A DNA stretch of 64,000 nt from Tolypothrix sp. PCC 7910 (GTDB taxonomy: Bacteria; Cyanobacteriota; Cyanobacteriia; Cyanobacteriales; Nostocaceae). The stretch is from positions 1,981,001 to 2,045,000 of the forward strand of contig NZ_CP050440.1 in the NCBI RefSeq assembly GCF_011769525.1. Direction: 5' to 3'. Positions 8,053-16,600 of this stretch are shown piece after piece (positions within the stretch are counted from its first letter, which is position 1; each line of letters opens with the position of its first letter). Position numbers and translations under genes: made by a program. The notes beneath the pieces were generated by a model. The model saw only the letters and a program-made list of their open reading frames with translations. It was not told where the DNA came from and did not search any database.

Positions 8053-10140
8053 ATGGAGCAAAATCAAGATATTGGCGATAGTTCACTGCAAAATAGTGAA
8101 GTTCAGCAGACACAGGCAAATCGAGACGCAGTTAGTTTTCAAAATAGTCAAGCTAACCAAGTCACAATCAATAACATTATCTTGCGGATGTTTAGCAACC
8201 CACAGCCACCGCAAGTTAATTGGGAATGGGGACAACGGTTGCTGAAAGAAAAACAGTTACCGGATATTCGTCAACGCTTGACTGATACCTTGGGAAAGCA
8301 GCGAATTGCCATGAGTGTCTCTTATGCTGAACAGTTATCTTGGGTAAGTCGAAGTTTGCAGATTAATGGTCAAGATTATGGAACTATAGATGCCAATAAA
8401 CTGCTAATTGAGATATTTGAAAGAGATGATATTAACGGCAAACTGCTGATTTTAGGTGCGCCAGGTGCAGGGAAAACTACAGCACTCTTGGGTTTAGCCG
8501 AGCAGCTGGTGTGGGGGGCGCTGCAAAATCCTAAAACTGTCATCCCTGTTTTATTTGAGCTTTCCACTTGGCGGGATGATAACCAAAGCATTGAGCAATG
8601 GTTGATTGAACAACTTTATGAATTACACGGGGGAAAACCCAAATATAAAATTTATGAGGGTTGGCTAGAACAACGGGTGTTATTACCTTTGTTGGATGGG
8701 TTAGATGAATTGGGGCTAGAAAGACAAAAGAAATGTACCATCAAGCTCAATGAATTTGCCCGTCATTATCCCCATGTTGTAGTTTGTTGTCGGATTAAAG
8801 AATTTGAGGCTGTCAACCTGAAGCTAAACAACCTCAGAGGTGCTGTGTGTCTCCAACCTTTATCTGACCTTCAAATTCAAGATTATCTTCATAGCTTGAA
8901 CAGTTCAAAATTATGGTCAGTGATTGAGGGAAATCCAAATTTAATAAATTTGCTAAACCCGACTTCAGAGAACGAGCCGGGTTTGTTGCGTGTGCCGTTG
9001 TTCATTAAGCTGGTAGTCGATGTGTATGACCCGCAGCAGCCAATTAGCAACAAAGCAGATTTATTAGAAAAGTATATTGACCGCCAGTTGTCGAGAGATA
9101 CCCGTGAGCAAGAACGCCGCCAAAACAAGGAAGGGGGGAAATGGGCGTATAAAACAGTGGAAGACGAACCAGCTTGGCAGCAAACCCGCAGCACTTTAAG
9201 TTGGATAGCAAAGCGGTTGCAAGATAACAACACAGTAGAGTTGCTAATTGAGCAAATGCAGCCGACTTGGATTGAGTCTCAACATTTACGGCGACGCTAT
9301 CGGCTGATAGGAGGGCTGATTTTCGGGCTGATTTTCGGGCTGATAGTCGGGCTGATAGTCGGGCTGATAGTCGGGCTGATTTTCGGGCTGATAGTCGGGC
9401 TGATAGTCGGGCTGATTTTCGGGCTGATAGAAGGGCTGATAGAAGAGCAAGGGCAAGAAGAGATTTTTCTTGTAGAAGCGTTTCAAATTTCCATATCTCG
9501 CGTCGCGAGACGAGAATTTTTAGTAGATTTGATTATCGGGCTGATAGGAGGGCTGATAGTCGGGCTGATATTCGGGCTGATTATCGGGCTGATATTCGGG
9601 CTGATATTCGGGCTGATATTCGGGCTGAATTTCGGGCTGATATTCGGGCTGATATTCGGGCTGAATTTGGGGCTGATAGGAGGGCTGATTTTCAGGCTAA
9701 AGGAGGAATTAAAAGTACGATCACAGCCCAACCAAGGCATTTGGAACTCATTACAGAGTATGCTATGGACAACAGCCTTGAGTTATCCTTTGGGCGTAAT
9801 TGGGATTATGGCAGTTCTAGTGGCTCGTAGAGTAGCAGAAAAGCATGACTGGCTAGATTTACCAGGAATTTTATTACGCAACTCTCCCCAGTATTTCTTC
9901 CCAGGGCTATTTGTGGCTCTGTTTTTCGGCTTTTGGTTAGGTGGTGGGGCTGCTTGTGTACAGCACTTTTGTCTGCGCCTCGTTCTTTGGCAAAGTGGTG
10001 CTATCCCCTGGAATCTTGCCCAATTCCTCAACTACTGCGTTGAACGACGCTTACTCTTGCGTGTCGGTGGGCGTTACCGCTTTCTGCACCGCGAACTCCT
10101 CGACCATTTTGCTAATTCTGGCACTGCTCATCTCAGGTAA
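8053..10140 (+). CDS. NACHT-domain STAND NTPase with Gly-Leu-Ile repeat membrane region
   Basis: About 695 residues; ATG at 8053, with an adjacent GTG at 8050 also possible. A polar Gln/Asn-rich N-terminus is followed by the NACHT NTPase: Walker A GAPGAGKTT (~136), Walker B LLPLLDGLDE (~211) and a helical arm up to ~415. Then come two blocks of tandem GLIFGL/GLIVGL repeats (about 418-463 and 496-548), separated by a charged ~30-residue segment. More hydrophobic helices follow, and the end is WNLAQFLNYCVERRLLLRVGG with RYRFLHRELLDHFA, a closing domain typical of cyanobacterial NACHT membrane proteins. Bacterial NACHT proteins include anti-phage NLR-like systems. I infer a sensor that acts on the membrane when triggered. 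The GLI blocks come from ~12-bp DNA repeats that could change length by slippage. Confidence 0.88.
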   Translation: MEQNQDIGDSSLQNSEVQQTQANRDAVSFQNSQANQVTINNIILRMFSNPQPPQVNWEWGQRLLKEKQLPDIRQRLTDTLGKQRIAMSVSYAEQLSWVSRSLQINGQDYGTIDANKLLIEIFERDDINGKLLILGAPGAGKTTALLGLAEQLVWGALQNPKTVIPVLFELSTWRDDNQSIEQWLIEQLYELHGGKPKYKIYEGWLEQRVLLPLLDGLDELGLERQKKCTIKLNEFARHYPHVVVCCRIKEFEAVNLKLNNLRGAVCLQPLSDLQIQDYLHSLNSSKLWSVIEGNPNLINLLNPTSENEPGLLRVPLFIKLVVDVYDPQQPISNKADLLEKYIDRQLSRDTREQERRQNKEGGKWAYKTVEDEPAWQQTRSTLSWIAKRLQDNNTVELLIEQMQPTWIESQHLRRRYRLIGGLIFGLIFGLIVGLIVGLIVGLIFGLIVGLIVGLIFGLIEGLIEEQGQEEIFLVEAFQISISRVARREFLVDLIIGLIGGLIVGLIFGLIIGLIFGLIFGLIFGLNFGLIFGLIFGLNLGLIGGLIFRLKEELKVRSQPNQGIWNSLQSMLWTTALSYPLGVIGIMAVLVARRVAEKHDWLDLPGILLRNSPQYFFPGLFVALFFGFWLGGGAACVQHFCLRLVLWQSGAIPWNLAQFLNYCVERRLLLRVGGRYRFLHRELLDHFANSGTAHLR
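9301..9690 (+). repeat. ~12-bp coding tandem repeats encoding GLI(F/V) units
   Basis: GGGCTGATTTTC / GGGCTGATAGTC / GGGCTGATATTC units follow one another in two blocks (about 9302-9440 and 9535-9690) inside the NACHT gene. The opposite strand stays open through each block, giving Gln-Pro-rich frames that are shadows. Confidence 0.92.
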
Positions 10141-10198
10141 TACCAATTCAAATAATGTTTGCGACACATCAATATATTCTAGAGGGCAAGGCATTGCC
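10141..10198 (-). repeat. Right copy of the ~58-bp inverted repeat pair
   Basis: It starts at the base after the NACHT stop codon. It reads TACCAATTCAAATAATGTTT, then GCGACACATCAATATATTCT and so on, the reverse complement of 6592-6651 except for about three bases. Confidence 0.85.
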
Positions 10199-10202
10199 CA
10201 GT

Positions 10203-10317
10203 GGTGTCAACTTAACGTGAAACCCACTTGGTTGCAAGGTTTCGCCCTCACCCCCAGCCCCTCTCCCTGAGGGAGAGGGGAGCAAGAGATTCAATTCCCC
10301 TTCTCCCGGGGGAGAAG
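10203..10317 (+). repeat. ~115-bp direct repeat, copy 2, interrupted by an IS
   Basis: Same order of blocks as 7261-7380. The copy is broken at its CTTCTCCCGGGGGAGAAG hairpin by the insertion sequence at 10318-11491; its GGGG continuation resumes after the IS at 11492. Confidence 0.8.
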
Positions 10318-10327
10318 CAGGGTGGTT

Positions 10328-10864
10328 TCATACAAACAGAGAAAAAACCTTTTGGAGTTGGTTGGATAAGGCACGTTGTGCTTGAGGGATAGTTCGGAAA
10401 CCAAAAAATCTGGCGATCGTAATGAAAAAGGTGTGCAAAATTGCCCAATTGACAGGAGCATTGCCACCACGACGCAGTGGAAAATCTTCGGAAAATGTCA
10501 CATCTTTGACCCAGTGTAGTCGATTTTCAATTCCCCAGTGTCCTTGAGTATCAGCAAGCAATTGTTGAGCTTCGAGATGTTGACTACAAATGTAAAACTG
10601 ATATTCGTGAAATGGTTGGCGATCGCGTTCACCCTGACGCTCGACAACAACAAATGTTTTGAGTCCAGCCCATTGATTTTGAAGTGATTCGGGAACTGCA
10701 AATACTTGGCAAGTGCGTTTGACAATTCTGGAATGCCCCGAATCAATAGCTGTGGCACAACTGAGTGGAGGTGATTGAAGGAATTGAGTTTGAGCCATTT
10801 TGTAGAGTTTAGGCTGGTTTTCCTTCAATCCAATCAAATAATCATTATCTGTATTGATAATCAA
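10328..10864 (-). CDS. ISAs1-family transposase, C-terminal part (-1 frame)
   Basis: 178-residue frame beginning at the TTG at 10864. It contains NDYLIGLKENQPKL and the conserved GHWGIENRLHWVKDVTFSED block with the last catalytic Glu, as in DDE_Tnp_ISAs1. Read after a -1 shift on the A8 run at about 10873-10880, it continues the upstream frame as ...HCQKKTVSLIINTDNDYLIG, which matches the usual continuous family sequence. Confidence 0.88.
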   Translation of the reverse strand: MIINTDNDYLIGLKENQPKLYKMAQTQFLQSPPLSCATAIDSGHSRIVKRTCQVFAVPESLQNQWAGLKTFVVVERQGERDRQPFHEYQFYICSQHLEAQQLLADTQGHWGIENRLHWVKDVTFSEDFPLRRGGNAPVNWAILHTFFITIARFFGFRTIPQAQRALSNQLQKVFSLFV

Positions 10865-11415
10865 CGATACTGTTTTTTTTGACAGTGCAGAGCATCCAGG
10901 GTAAACATGACGCTAGAATCTGTAAACTCAGATATTAACTGTTGCACAACTGCGACTTCGCTGACTTGTTTATTAGCAAATGCTTGCATCTGGACAACAA
11001 CACCACGTTGGTGACTAAATACTGACACAACCGAGATAAAGTTCTGATATGACTGACTATAATCTGTCAGTGTGCAACGAATGCTCTTAGCATCAACTGC
11101 TAATCTTTCCTCTGGTTTTGGTGAGGCGATCGCCAATGCCCAAGTATTAAATAAGTCTGTTAATGGCTGAAAATCGATGGTTTTTAGTACCCGTCGGAAT
11201 GTCGAGTATGAAGGAAACTTAATATCATCTGTCAGTTCTAACATTTGAATCAAGCTTTGCCGATGTACCTTAGTAAAGTCCTCCAGTGGTCGATAACCCC
11301 AGTACCCCGTCATTGCTCCTAGTAATATTAACAACAAAACTAACCATAGCTCGTGTCTTCGTCCTCGGATATGCCGATAGTCTGGAACTTGTTGCAACTG
11401 CTCGAGCAGATTCAT
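10861..11415 (-). CDS. ISAs1-family transposase, N-terminal part
   Basis: 184 residues: an H-repeat-type start (LEQLQQVPDYRHIRGRRHEL), helix-rich DDE_Tnp_1-associated region, and the catalytic segment AVDAKSIR plus MFTLDALHCQKK. It stops at 10861, just after CAAAAAAAAC. A run of eight A at that point is a plausible -1 slippery site that would fuse this frame to the next. Without slippage the element makes only two part proteins. Confidence 0.88.
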   Translation of the reverse strand: MNLLEQLQQVPDYRHIRGRRHELWLVLLLILLGAMTGYWGYRPLEDFTKVHRQSLIQMLELTDDIKFPSYSTFRRVLKTIDFQPLTDLFNTWALAIASPKPEERLAVDAKSIRCTLTDYSQSYQNFISVVSVFSHQRGVVVQMQAFANKQVSEVAVVQQLISEFTDSSVMFTLDALHCQKKQYR

Positions 11416-11724
11416 ACTTCGCCTGTTGTAAATGTTTTATTTCCCCCTATGAATCATTATTATTTTTCTCTGTTTGTATGAAACCACCCTGCCTTCTCCC
11501 GGGGGAGAAGGGGTTAGGGGATGAGGGCGAGAGTTTTTGTACAACACGCGCTAGCCATTCACACCAGGTTTTGGCACAACCAAGTATGAAAATTTGTCTT
11601 TACCATGCCCCATGCCCTATGCCCTATGCCCATTTTCAAGCTAGATTTTTATAATTTATCACCGTACTTTGGTAGAGTAATTTTAAACCGCTAGAATTAC
11701 GAGACAATCCAGAGCATCAAAACT

Positions 11725-14700
11725 ATGAAAGTGCTTCATGGAACCTGGATACCAAATGCGTCATCTGACTTTATTCAGCCAGGCTCTTTTTATTTGTGGA
11801 TAGAAACCCCGATAGTTAAAAAAAGCCGTGGTAATCAGCAAAATATTCATCCCGGACACCTAGCAAAAGCTGAATTAATTAGTTTTTTAACGTCAGCTTT
11901 GGGGTTGAAAGAACCAGCAAATCAACTAAGTCAACGCGTATCACCTCAATATTTTGCTCTACCTACTGCCAATAATCAGCCTTTACCTTCACCAGAATTA
12001 ATTAAGTATTTAGAAGCAGAAGTTCCAGAAGAATATGCAGATTTTCAATATTGGCAGGTGGATTGTTATAAAACATTGATATCTGTGAAAACTGCACAAG
12101 TAAATAACGTTATCAAGCTACTCAATGATATTCATTTTTTAGCGCTACACAATGCCGATGAAGTGCAACTTGGTTCTGATTTATTATTTTGGTATCACTA
12201 CACCCAAGCTTTTAAACAAGTTATCCTCAAAGACCAATATATTCCAGCACTCAAATATCGGCAGTTAGAAGCAGTTACAACTAAGAAAAAAAGCAAGTCA
12301 GCAACTGTACAACCTTTTGAAATTTACGCTACTTGGGAAATTATTTCTCCGGTCTACGAAGAGAATATTAAAAAGTATATCGATTATATGCCGCTAATTT
12401 GTGTGGCAGGTGCGGCAACACCGAGCGATCGCATAGAATTTTTCGATAGAGAAACATTATTACGTCACTTTTCTGAGTCTATTCTCACTAATATCATCAC
12501 GCAGACACCCTCTACAGCCGCTTTTGATAAACAAATCGCTGATTCTTTAGTGGAATATTGCCTTTATCCTCAGAAATATAATCCCTTAAAAACCAATAAG
12601 ACTTTAGCAGAATATCAGCAATGGTTGGCATGGAAAACTAAAATTAACCGGACTCAAGCTGATGCTGTTTTTCATCTCTGCTTCCAATTGTATTCTCCGA
12701 CTGCTGAAGAGATAGACAATTGGCAAATGCAATTTTTAGTAGCCAGTAAACAAGACCCTTCCCTGAAGTTGGATTTATCAGAATACTGGAGGATGAATAA
12801 AACAGGTAAAGCGGGTGTACACAAACAATTTGGCAAGGATTTTGAAACACATTTACTGCTGAATTTAGGTTATGCAGCGAGGATGTATCCTAAATTATGG
12901 CAGGGATTAGAAACCGATCAACCTACGGGAATGCAATTAACTTTAGAAGAGGCGTTTGCTTTCCTCCAAGAAAGTGCTTGGGTGTTAGAAGATGCTGGTT
13001 TTAAAGTAATTGTACCTGCTTGGTATACTCCCGCAGGTCGCCGTCGTGCCAAAATTCGCCTGAAAGCTTCCGGTAAAAAATTAGCACCAACAAAAGGTGA
13101 AACCAAAAGCTATTTTGGGTTAAATTCCCTAGTACAGTATGAATATGAATTGGCAATTGGTGAGCAAGTTGTCACACCCCAAGAATGGGAACAATTAATT
13201 AATGCTAAGGCTCCTTTGGTGCATTTTCGCGGTCAATGGATGGAATTAGACCGAGATAAAATGCAGCAATTGCTAGAATTTTGGCAATCTCATGGTGATG
13301 AACAACCCCAGATGAATTTGCTGGAATTTCTGCAACGCAGTGCGGAAGCTGGGGACGAGTGGGAAATTGAACATGATGAAGTTTTAGCGGACATGATGGC
13401 GAAGCTGCAAGATAAAAGTCAGCTAGAACCAATTTCTGAACAATTAAATCTGCAAGGGAATTTGCGCGAGTACCAAAAGCGTGGTGTTTCTTGGTTGCAA
13501 TATTTAGAAAGATTGGGATTAAATGGCTGTCTTGCAGACGATATGGGTTTAGGAAAATCCGTACAGGTAATAGCAAGATTAGTACAGGAGAAGGAAGGAC
13601 AAGGGGGTAATTTACCGCCTACATTATTAATCGCGCCTACTTCAGTAGTGGGAAATTGGCAGAAAGAAATTGCCAAATTTGCGCCACACTTAAAAAGTAT
13701 GGTGCATCATGGAGGCGATCGCACGCAAAATACCGCAGACTTCAAAGCTGCTTGCCTCCAACATGATGTTGTCATTACTTCCTTTACGCTGGCTCGCAAA
13801 GATGAGAAGCTATTCAACAGTGTGGAATGGCAACGTCTGGTTTTAGATGAAGCGCAAAATATCAAAAATCCCAAAGCAGCGCAAACTAAAGCGATTCTTA
13901 AACTCTCCGCCAAACATCGACTCGCTTTGACAGGAACTCCGGTAGAAAACCGTTTACTAGATTTATGGTCAATTTTTAATTTTCTCAATCCTGGTTACTT
14001 GGGTAAAGAAGCACAATTTCGCAAGTCTTTTGAGGTTCCGATTCAGAAAGATAATGATCGAGTGAAATCAGTTACCCTGAAGAAATTAGTCGAACCTTTA
14101 ATTTTACGTCGGGTAAAAACTGATCAATCGATAATCAACGATTTACCCGATAAAGTTGAACAAATACTCTACACCAACTTAACCAAAGAACAAGCCTCAC
14201 TTTACGAAGTCGTGGTGAAAGATGTTGAAGAACAATTGCAAAAGGCGGAAGGAATACAACGCAAAGGATTAATTCTTTCTACCTTAATGAAATTGAAACA
14301 GATTTGCAATCATCCAGCCCAATTCTTACAGGATAACAGCGAATTTTCCCCAGAGCGATCGCACAAACTCAGCCGCTTATCAGAAATGGTAGAAGAAGCA
14401 ATTTCCGAAGGCGAAAGTTTACTGATATTTAGCCAATTTACGGAAGCTTGCGAAAACATTGAAAAGCATTTAAAACACAACTTACACTGCAATACTTATT
14501 ACTTACATGGTGGGACAAACCGCAAACGTCGGGAACAAATGATTAGCGAATTTCAAGAACCCGATACAGAACCATCTGTGTTTATTCTTTCCCTAAAAGC
14601 TGGTGGCGTGGGGATTACACTCACCAAAGCCAATCATGTATTCCATTTTGATAGATGGTGGAACCCAGCAGTTGAAAATCAAGCAACAGATAGAGCTTTT

Positions 14701-14901
14701 AGAATTGGTCAAAAAAAGAACGTCTTCGTGCATAAATTTGTCGCCATTGGCACTCTTGAAGAGAAAATTAACCAAATGATTGAAGATAAGAAAAAACTCT
14801 CGGCGGCTGTTGTGGGAAGTGATGAATCTTGGCTTACAGAACTAGATAACGAAGCATTTAAACAACTCATCGCCTTAAATAAAAGCGCAATTTTGGAGTA
14901 A
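11725..14901 (+). CDS. SNF2-family DEAD/DEAH-box helicase with SNF2-associated domain
   Basis: 1058 residues. The N-terminal ~420 residues have no domain I can name. A SNF2 helicase-associated region (PF12419-like: LTLEEAFAFLQESAWVLEDA, ...GLNSLVQYEYELAIG) spans about 420-560. The SNF2 motor follows: Walker A DDMGLGKS (~605), DEAQ box (~708), LTGTPVENR (~737), and the helicase C half with IFSQFTEACENIEKHL and the late QATDRAFRIGQKK. Such bacterial proteins are dsDNA translocases. The SWIM-domain gene follows after five bases and overlaps in function in most genomes that carry the pair. No nuclease domain is visible in the protein. Confidence 0.92.
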   Translation: MKVLHGTWIPNASSDFIQPGSFYLWIETPIVKKSRGNQQNIHPGHLAKAELISFLTSALGLKEPANQLSQRVSPQYFALPTANNQPLPSPELIKYLEAEVPEEYADFQYWQVDCYKTLISVKTAQVNNVIKLLNDIHFLALHNADEVQLGSDLLFWYHYTQAFKQVILKDQYIPALKYRQLEAVTTKKKSKSATVQPFEIYATWEIISPVYEENIKKYIDYMPLICVAGAATPSDRIEFFDRETLLRHFSESILTNIITQTPSTAAFDKQIADSLVEYCLYPQKYNPLKTNKTLAEYQQWLAWKTKINRTQADAVFHLCFQLYSPTAEEIDNWQMQFLVASKQDPSLKLDLSEYWRMNKTGKAGVHKQFGKDFETHLLLNLGYAARMYPKLWQGLETDQPTGMQLTLEEAFAFLQESAWVLEDAGFKVIVPAWYTPAGRRRAKIRLKASGKKLAPTKGETKSYFGLNSLVQYEYELAIGEQVVTPQEWEQLINAKAPLVHFRGQWMELDRDKMQQLLEFWQSHGDEQPQMNLLEFLQRSAEAGDEWEIEHDEVLADMMAKLQDKSQLEPISEQLNLQGNLREYQKRGVSWLQYLERLGLNGCLADDMGLGKSVQVIARLVQEKEGQGGNLPPTLLIAPTSVVGNWQKEIAKFAPHLKSMVHHGGDRTQNTADFKAACLQHDVVITSFTLARKDEKLFNSVEWQRLVLDEAQNIKNPKAAQTKAILKLSAKHRLALTGTPVENRLLDLWSIFNFLNPGYLGKEAQFRKSFEVPIQKDNDRVKSVTLKKLVEPLILRRVKTDQSIINDLPDKVEQILYTNLTKEQASLYEVVVKDVEEQLQKAEGIQRKGLILSTLMKLKQICNHPAQFLQDNSEFSPERSHKLSRLSEMVEEAISEGESLLIFSQFTEACENIEKHLKHNLHCNTYYLHGGTNRKRREQMISEFQEPDTEPSVFILSLKAGGVGITLTKANHVFHFDRWWNPAVENQATDRAFRIGQKKNVFVHKFVAIGTLEEKINQMIEDKKKLSAAVVGSDESWLTELDNEAFKQLIALNKSAILE

Positions 14902-14906
14902 TCATC

Positions 14907-15746
14907 ATGGCTAAATTTAGCAGAACTTGGTGGGGCGATCGCTTTATTCAAGCATTAGAACAATTTACCGATGAGGGACGGTTGCAACGCGGACGTTCCT
15001 ATGCACGTGGAGGTAAAGTTTTAAATTTTGAAGTAGAGAAAAATAAAATTACAGCTAAAGTCAAAGGCTCAATCAATCCTTACTTTGGAGTTTACAAAGA
15101 ACCAACTTATAACATATCAATTGAAATTACACCAATTGCCAAAAATCGCTGGAGTGAAGCGATTCAAAAGCTTTCTGCAAAAGCCAGTATTGTTTCGCGG
15201 TTGCTAATTAATGAAGTCCCAGAAAATATAGAAGATACTTTTGCTGACTTGGGATTACATTTATTACCCCACAGCAGCAAAGATTTTAAAACCAAATGTT
15301 CTTGTCCAGATTACGCTAATCCTTGCAAGCATATCGCTGGTGTATATTATTTAGTAGCTTCGCAGTTAGATGAAAACCCATTTCTTTTATTTGAACTGCG
15401 GGGATTATCAAAAACAGAACTGCAAGCAAAGCTGGCTGAATCAAATTTAGGTAAAGCGCTATCGGAAGAATTGAATACAAAGGAAGTTCCTTTAGAATTA
15501 TCCACTTCGCTATATACAAAATTAGAAAAGCAAGCTATTGCACAAAAGCCAAGCGTCAGAGAATTTTGGTTAGGAACGAAGCGATTACCACAAACAATAG
15601 AAGTAGGTAGTCAAAGCGGAGTGTCAGCAATTTTAGTCAAGAAACAAGGAGATTTTCCAGCTTTTTGGCGCAAGGATAATTCTTTTATTGAAACGATGGA
15701 GGAATTATATCAGCGAGTGAAGACGAAAAATCAGAATATTATATGA
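14907..15746 (+). CDS. SWIM zinc-finger protein, partner of the SNF2 helicase
   Basis: 279 residues. A SWIM finger CSCPDYANPCKH (Cys 131, 133, 140, His 142; C-x-C-x6-C-x-H) lies mid-protein, with an N-terminal WWGDRFIQALEQF start that is typical of the family. The C-terminal half is charged and helical. SWIM modules bind DNA or protein. This gene starts five bases after the SNF2 stop with GGAG upstream, so one transcript is likely. I infer a DNA-targeting or structural subunit for the SNF2 motor, perhaps in repair or defence. Confidence 0.9.
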   Translation: MAKFSRTWWGDRFIQALEQFTDEGRLQRGRSYARGGKVLNFEVEKNKITAKVKGSINPYFGVYKEPTYNISIEITPIAKNRWSEAIQKLSAKASIVSRLLINEVPENIEDTFADLGLHLLPHSSKDFKTKCSCPDYANPCKHIAGVYYLVASQLDENPFLLFELRGLSKTELQAKLAESNLGKALSEELNTKEVPLELSTSLYTKLEKQAIAQKPSVREFWLGTKRLPQTIEVGSQSGVSAILVKKQGDFPAFWRKDNSFIETMEELYQRVKTKNQNII

Positions 15747-15780
15747 AGAAAGTTTCATACAGAAGCATAAAGAATCAAAT

Positions 15781-16338
15781 TTAACGATTAAATTTCAGCC
15801 AACTAAAAACTTGGTCAACTGTCAAATTAAGTGTTAAAAAATTGGGTATTGGTAGAGATTCGCTACCTGTTAACTCTAAAGGTTCTTGTCCGGGAATAAA
15901 AGCTAAAATTAATCGCTCCTCTGGGTCAATTAACCATCCCAGTTGAGTACCATATTTTAGGCAGTGCAAAATATTGCTAATAACTTTAGTAGCTTTTTGG
16001 TCAGGTGACAGAATTTCTACCGTCCAATCAGGATAAATCTCAAATGCGTTAGGTACTTCACCATCTGTTTCAAAGGGAATTCTCTTCCAGCGAAACACAG
16101 TAGCATTGGGAACTATGGAACGTCCGCCAAAGGTACAGCGCAATTCGGGAAAGGCTAAAGCAATTTGCGGCGTTTCTGCAACTTGATTCACAACGTCACA
16201 AAATTTAAATTGCAGACGCGAGTGTTTACCTTGAGGCATAGGTTTTTGGTAGATGCGACCATGAATATATTCACTAGCTGGCTTAGTTTCTGGGAGTTTG
16301 AGAAATTCGCCGAGAGTCAAGGCTGGTGCTGTTGTCAT
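15781..16338 (-). CDS. Uma2-family endonuclease (DUF820)
   Basis: 185 residues from the ATG at 16338 (MTTAPALTLGEFLKLPETKP is the usual family start); an upstream in-frame ATG at 16398 would add 20 residues. The PD-(D/E)XK fold marks are PDWTVEILSPDQ (metal-binding Asp and Glu) and the following KYGTQLGWLIDPEE. HSRLQ and GGRSIVPN match family positions. Cyanobacteria carry dozens of copies, whose role is unsettled. The stop is only ~35 bases from the opposing SWIM gene. Confidence 0.9.
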   Translation of the reverse strand: MTTAPALTLGEFLKLPETKPASEYIHGRIYQKPMPQGKHSRLQFKFCDVVNQVAETPQIALAFPELRCTFGGRSIVPNATVFRWKRIPFETDGEVPNAFEIYPDWTVEILSPDQKATKVISNILHCLKYGTQLGWLIDPEERLILAFIPGQEPLELTGSESLPIPNFLTLNLTVDQVFSWLKFNR

Positions 16339-16600
16339 ACGCCAACTGTTTTGGATTACTGTTATTTTATCGAGTTGCGATCGCTTTTTTGTTTGCATTT
16401 AAAGGTGTTAAGCTTCATATAATAATTTATACATTTTTAGCATCTCGTGATTATACTTAAAAATTAAGTATAATAGTATGAGTAATGTAAAAAAAATATA
16501 AAGCTATTTATACTAACTTAAGTTACATTAACATCTGAGATATACCCAGTATTATTTTGGGTATAAACACAAGCAACCTTATAAGTTAAATTGACATTTT

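Larger units (their letters stand above)
10318..11491. mobile_element. ISAs1-family insertion sequence
   Basis: 1174 bp bounded by perfect 29-bp terminal inverted repeats starting CAGGGTGGTTTCATACAAAC (left 10318-10346, right 11463-11491). The flanks share a 19-bp direct repeat, CCTTCTCCCGGGGGAGAAG, on both sides. That is longer than the 8-10 bp usual for this family and coincides with a whole hairpin. The element carries a transposase on the minus strand in two overlapping frames. It is inserted in the ~115-bp repeat just downstream of the NACHT gene. Confidence 0.93.

Noticed and set aside
9286..9740. Minus-strand open frames rich in Gln-Pro or Ile-Ser-Pro repeats (e.g. YQPENQPDYQPD)
   Set aside because: They are the complement of the GLI-coding 12-bp repeats in the NACHT gene and have no start context of their own.
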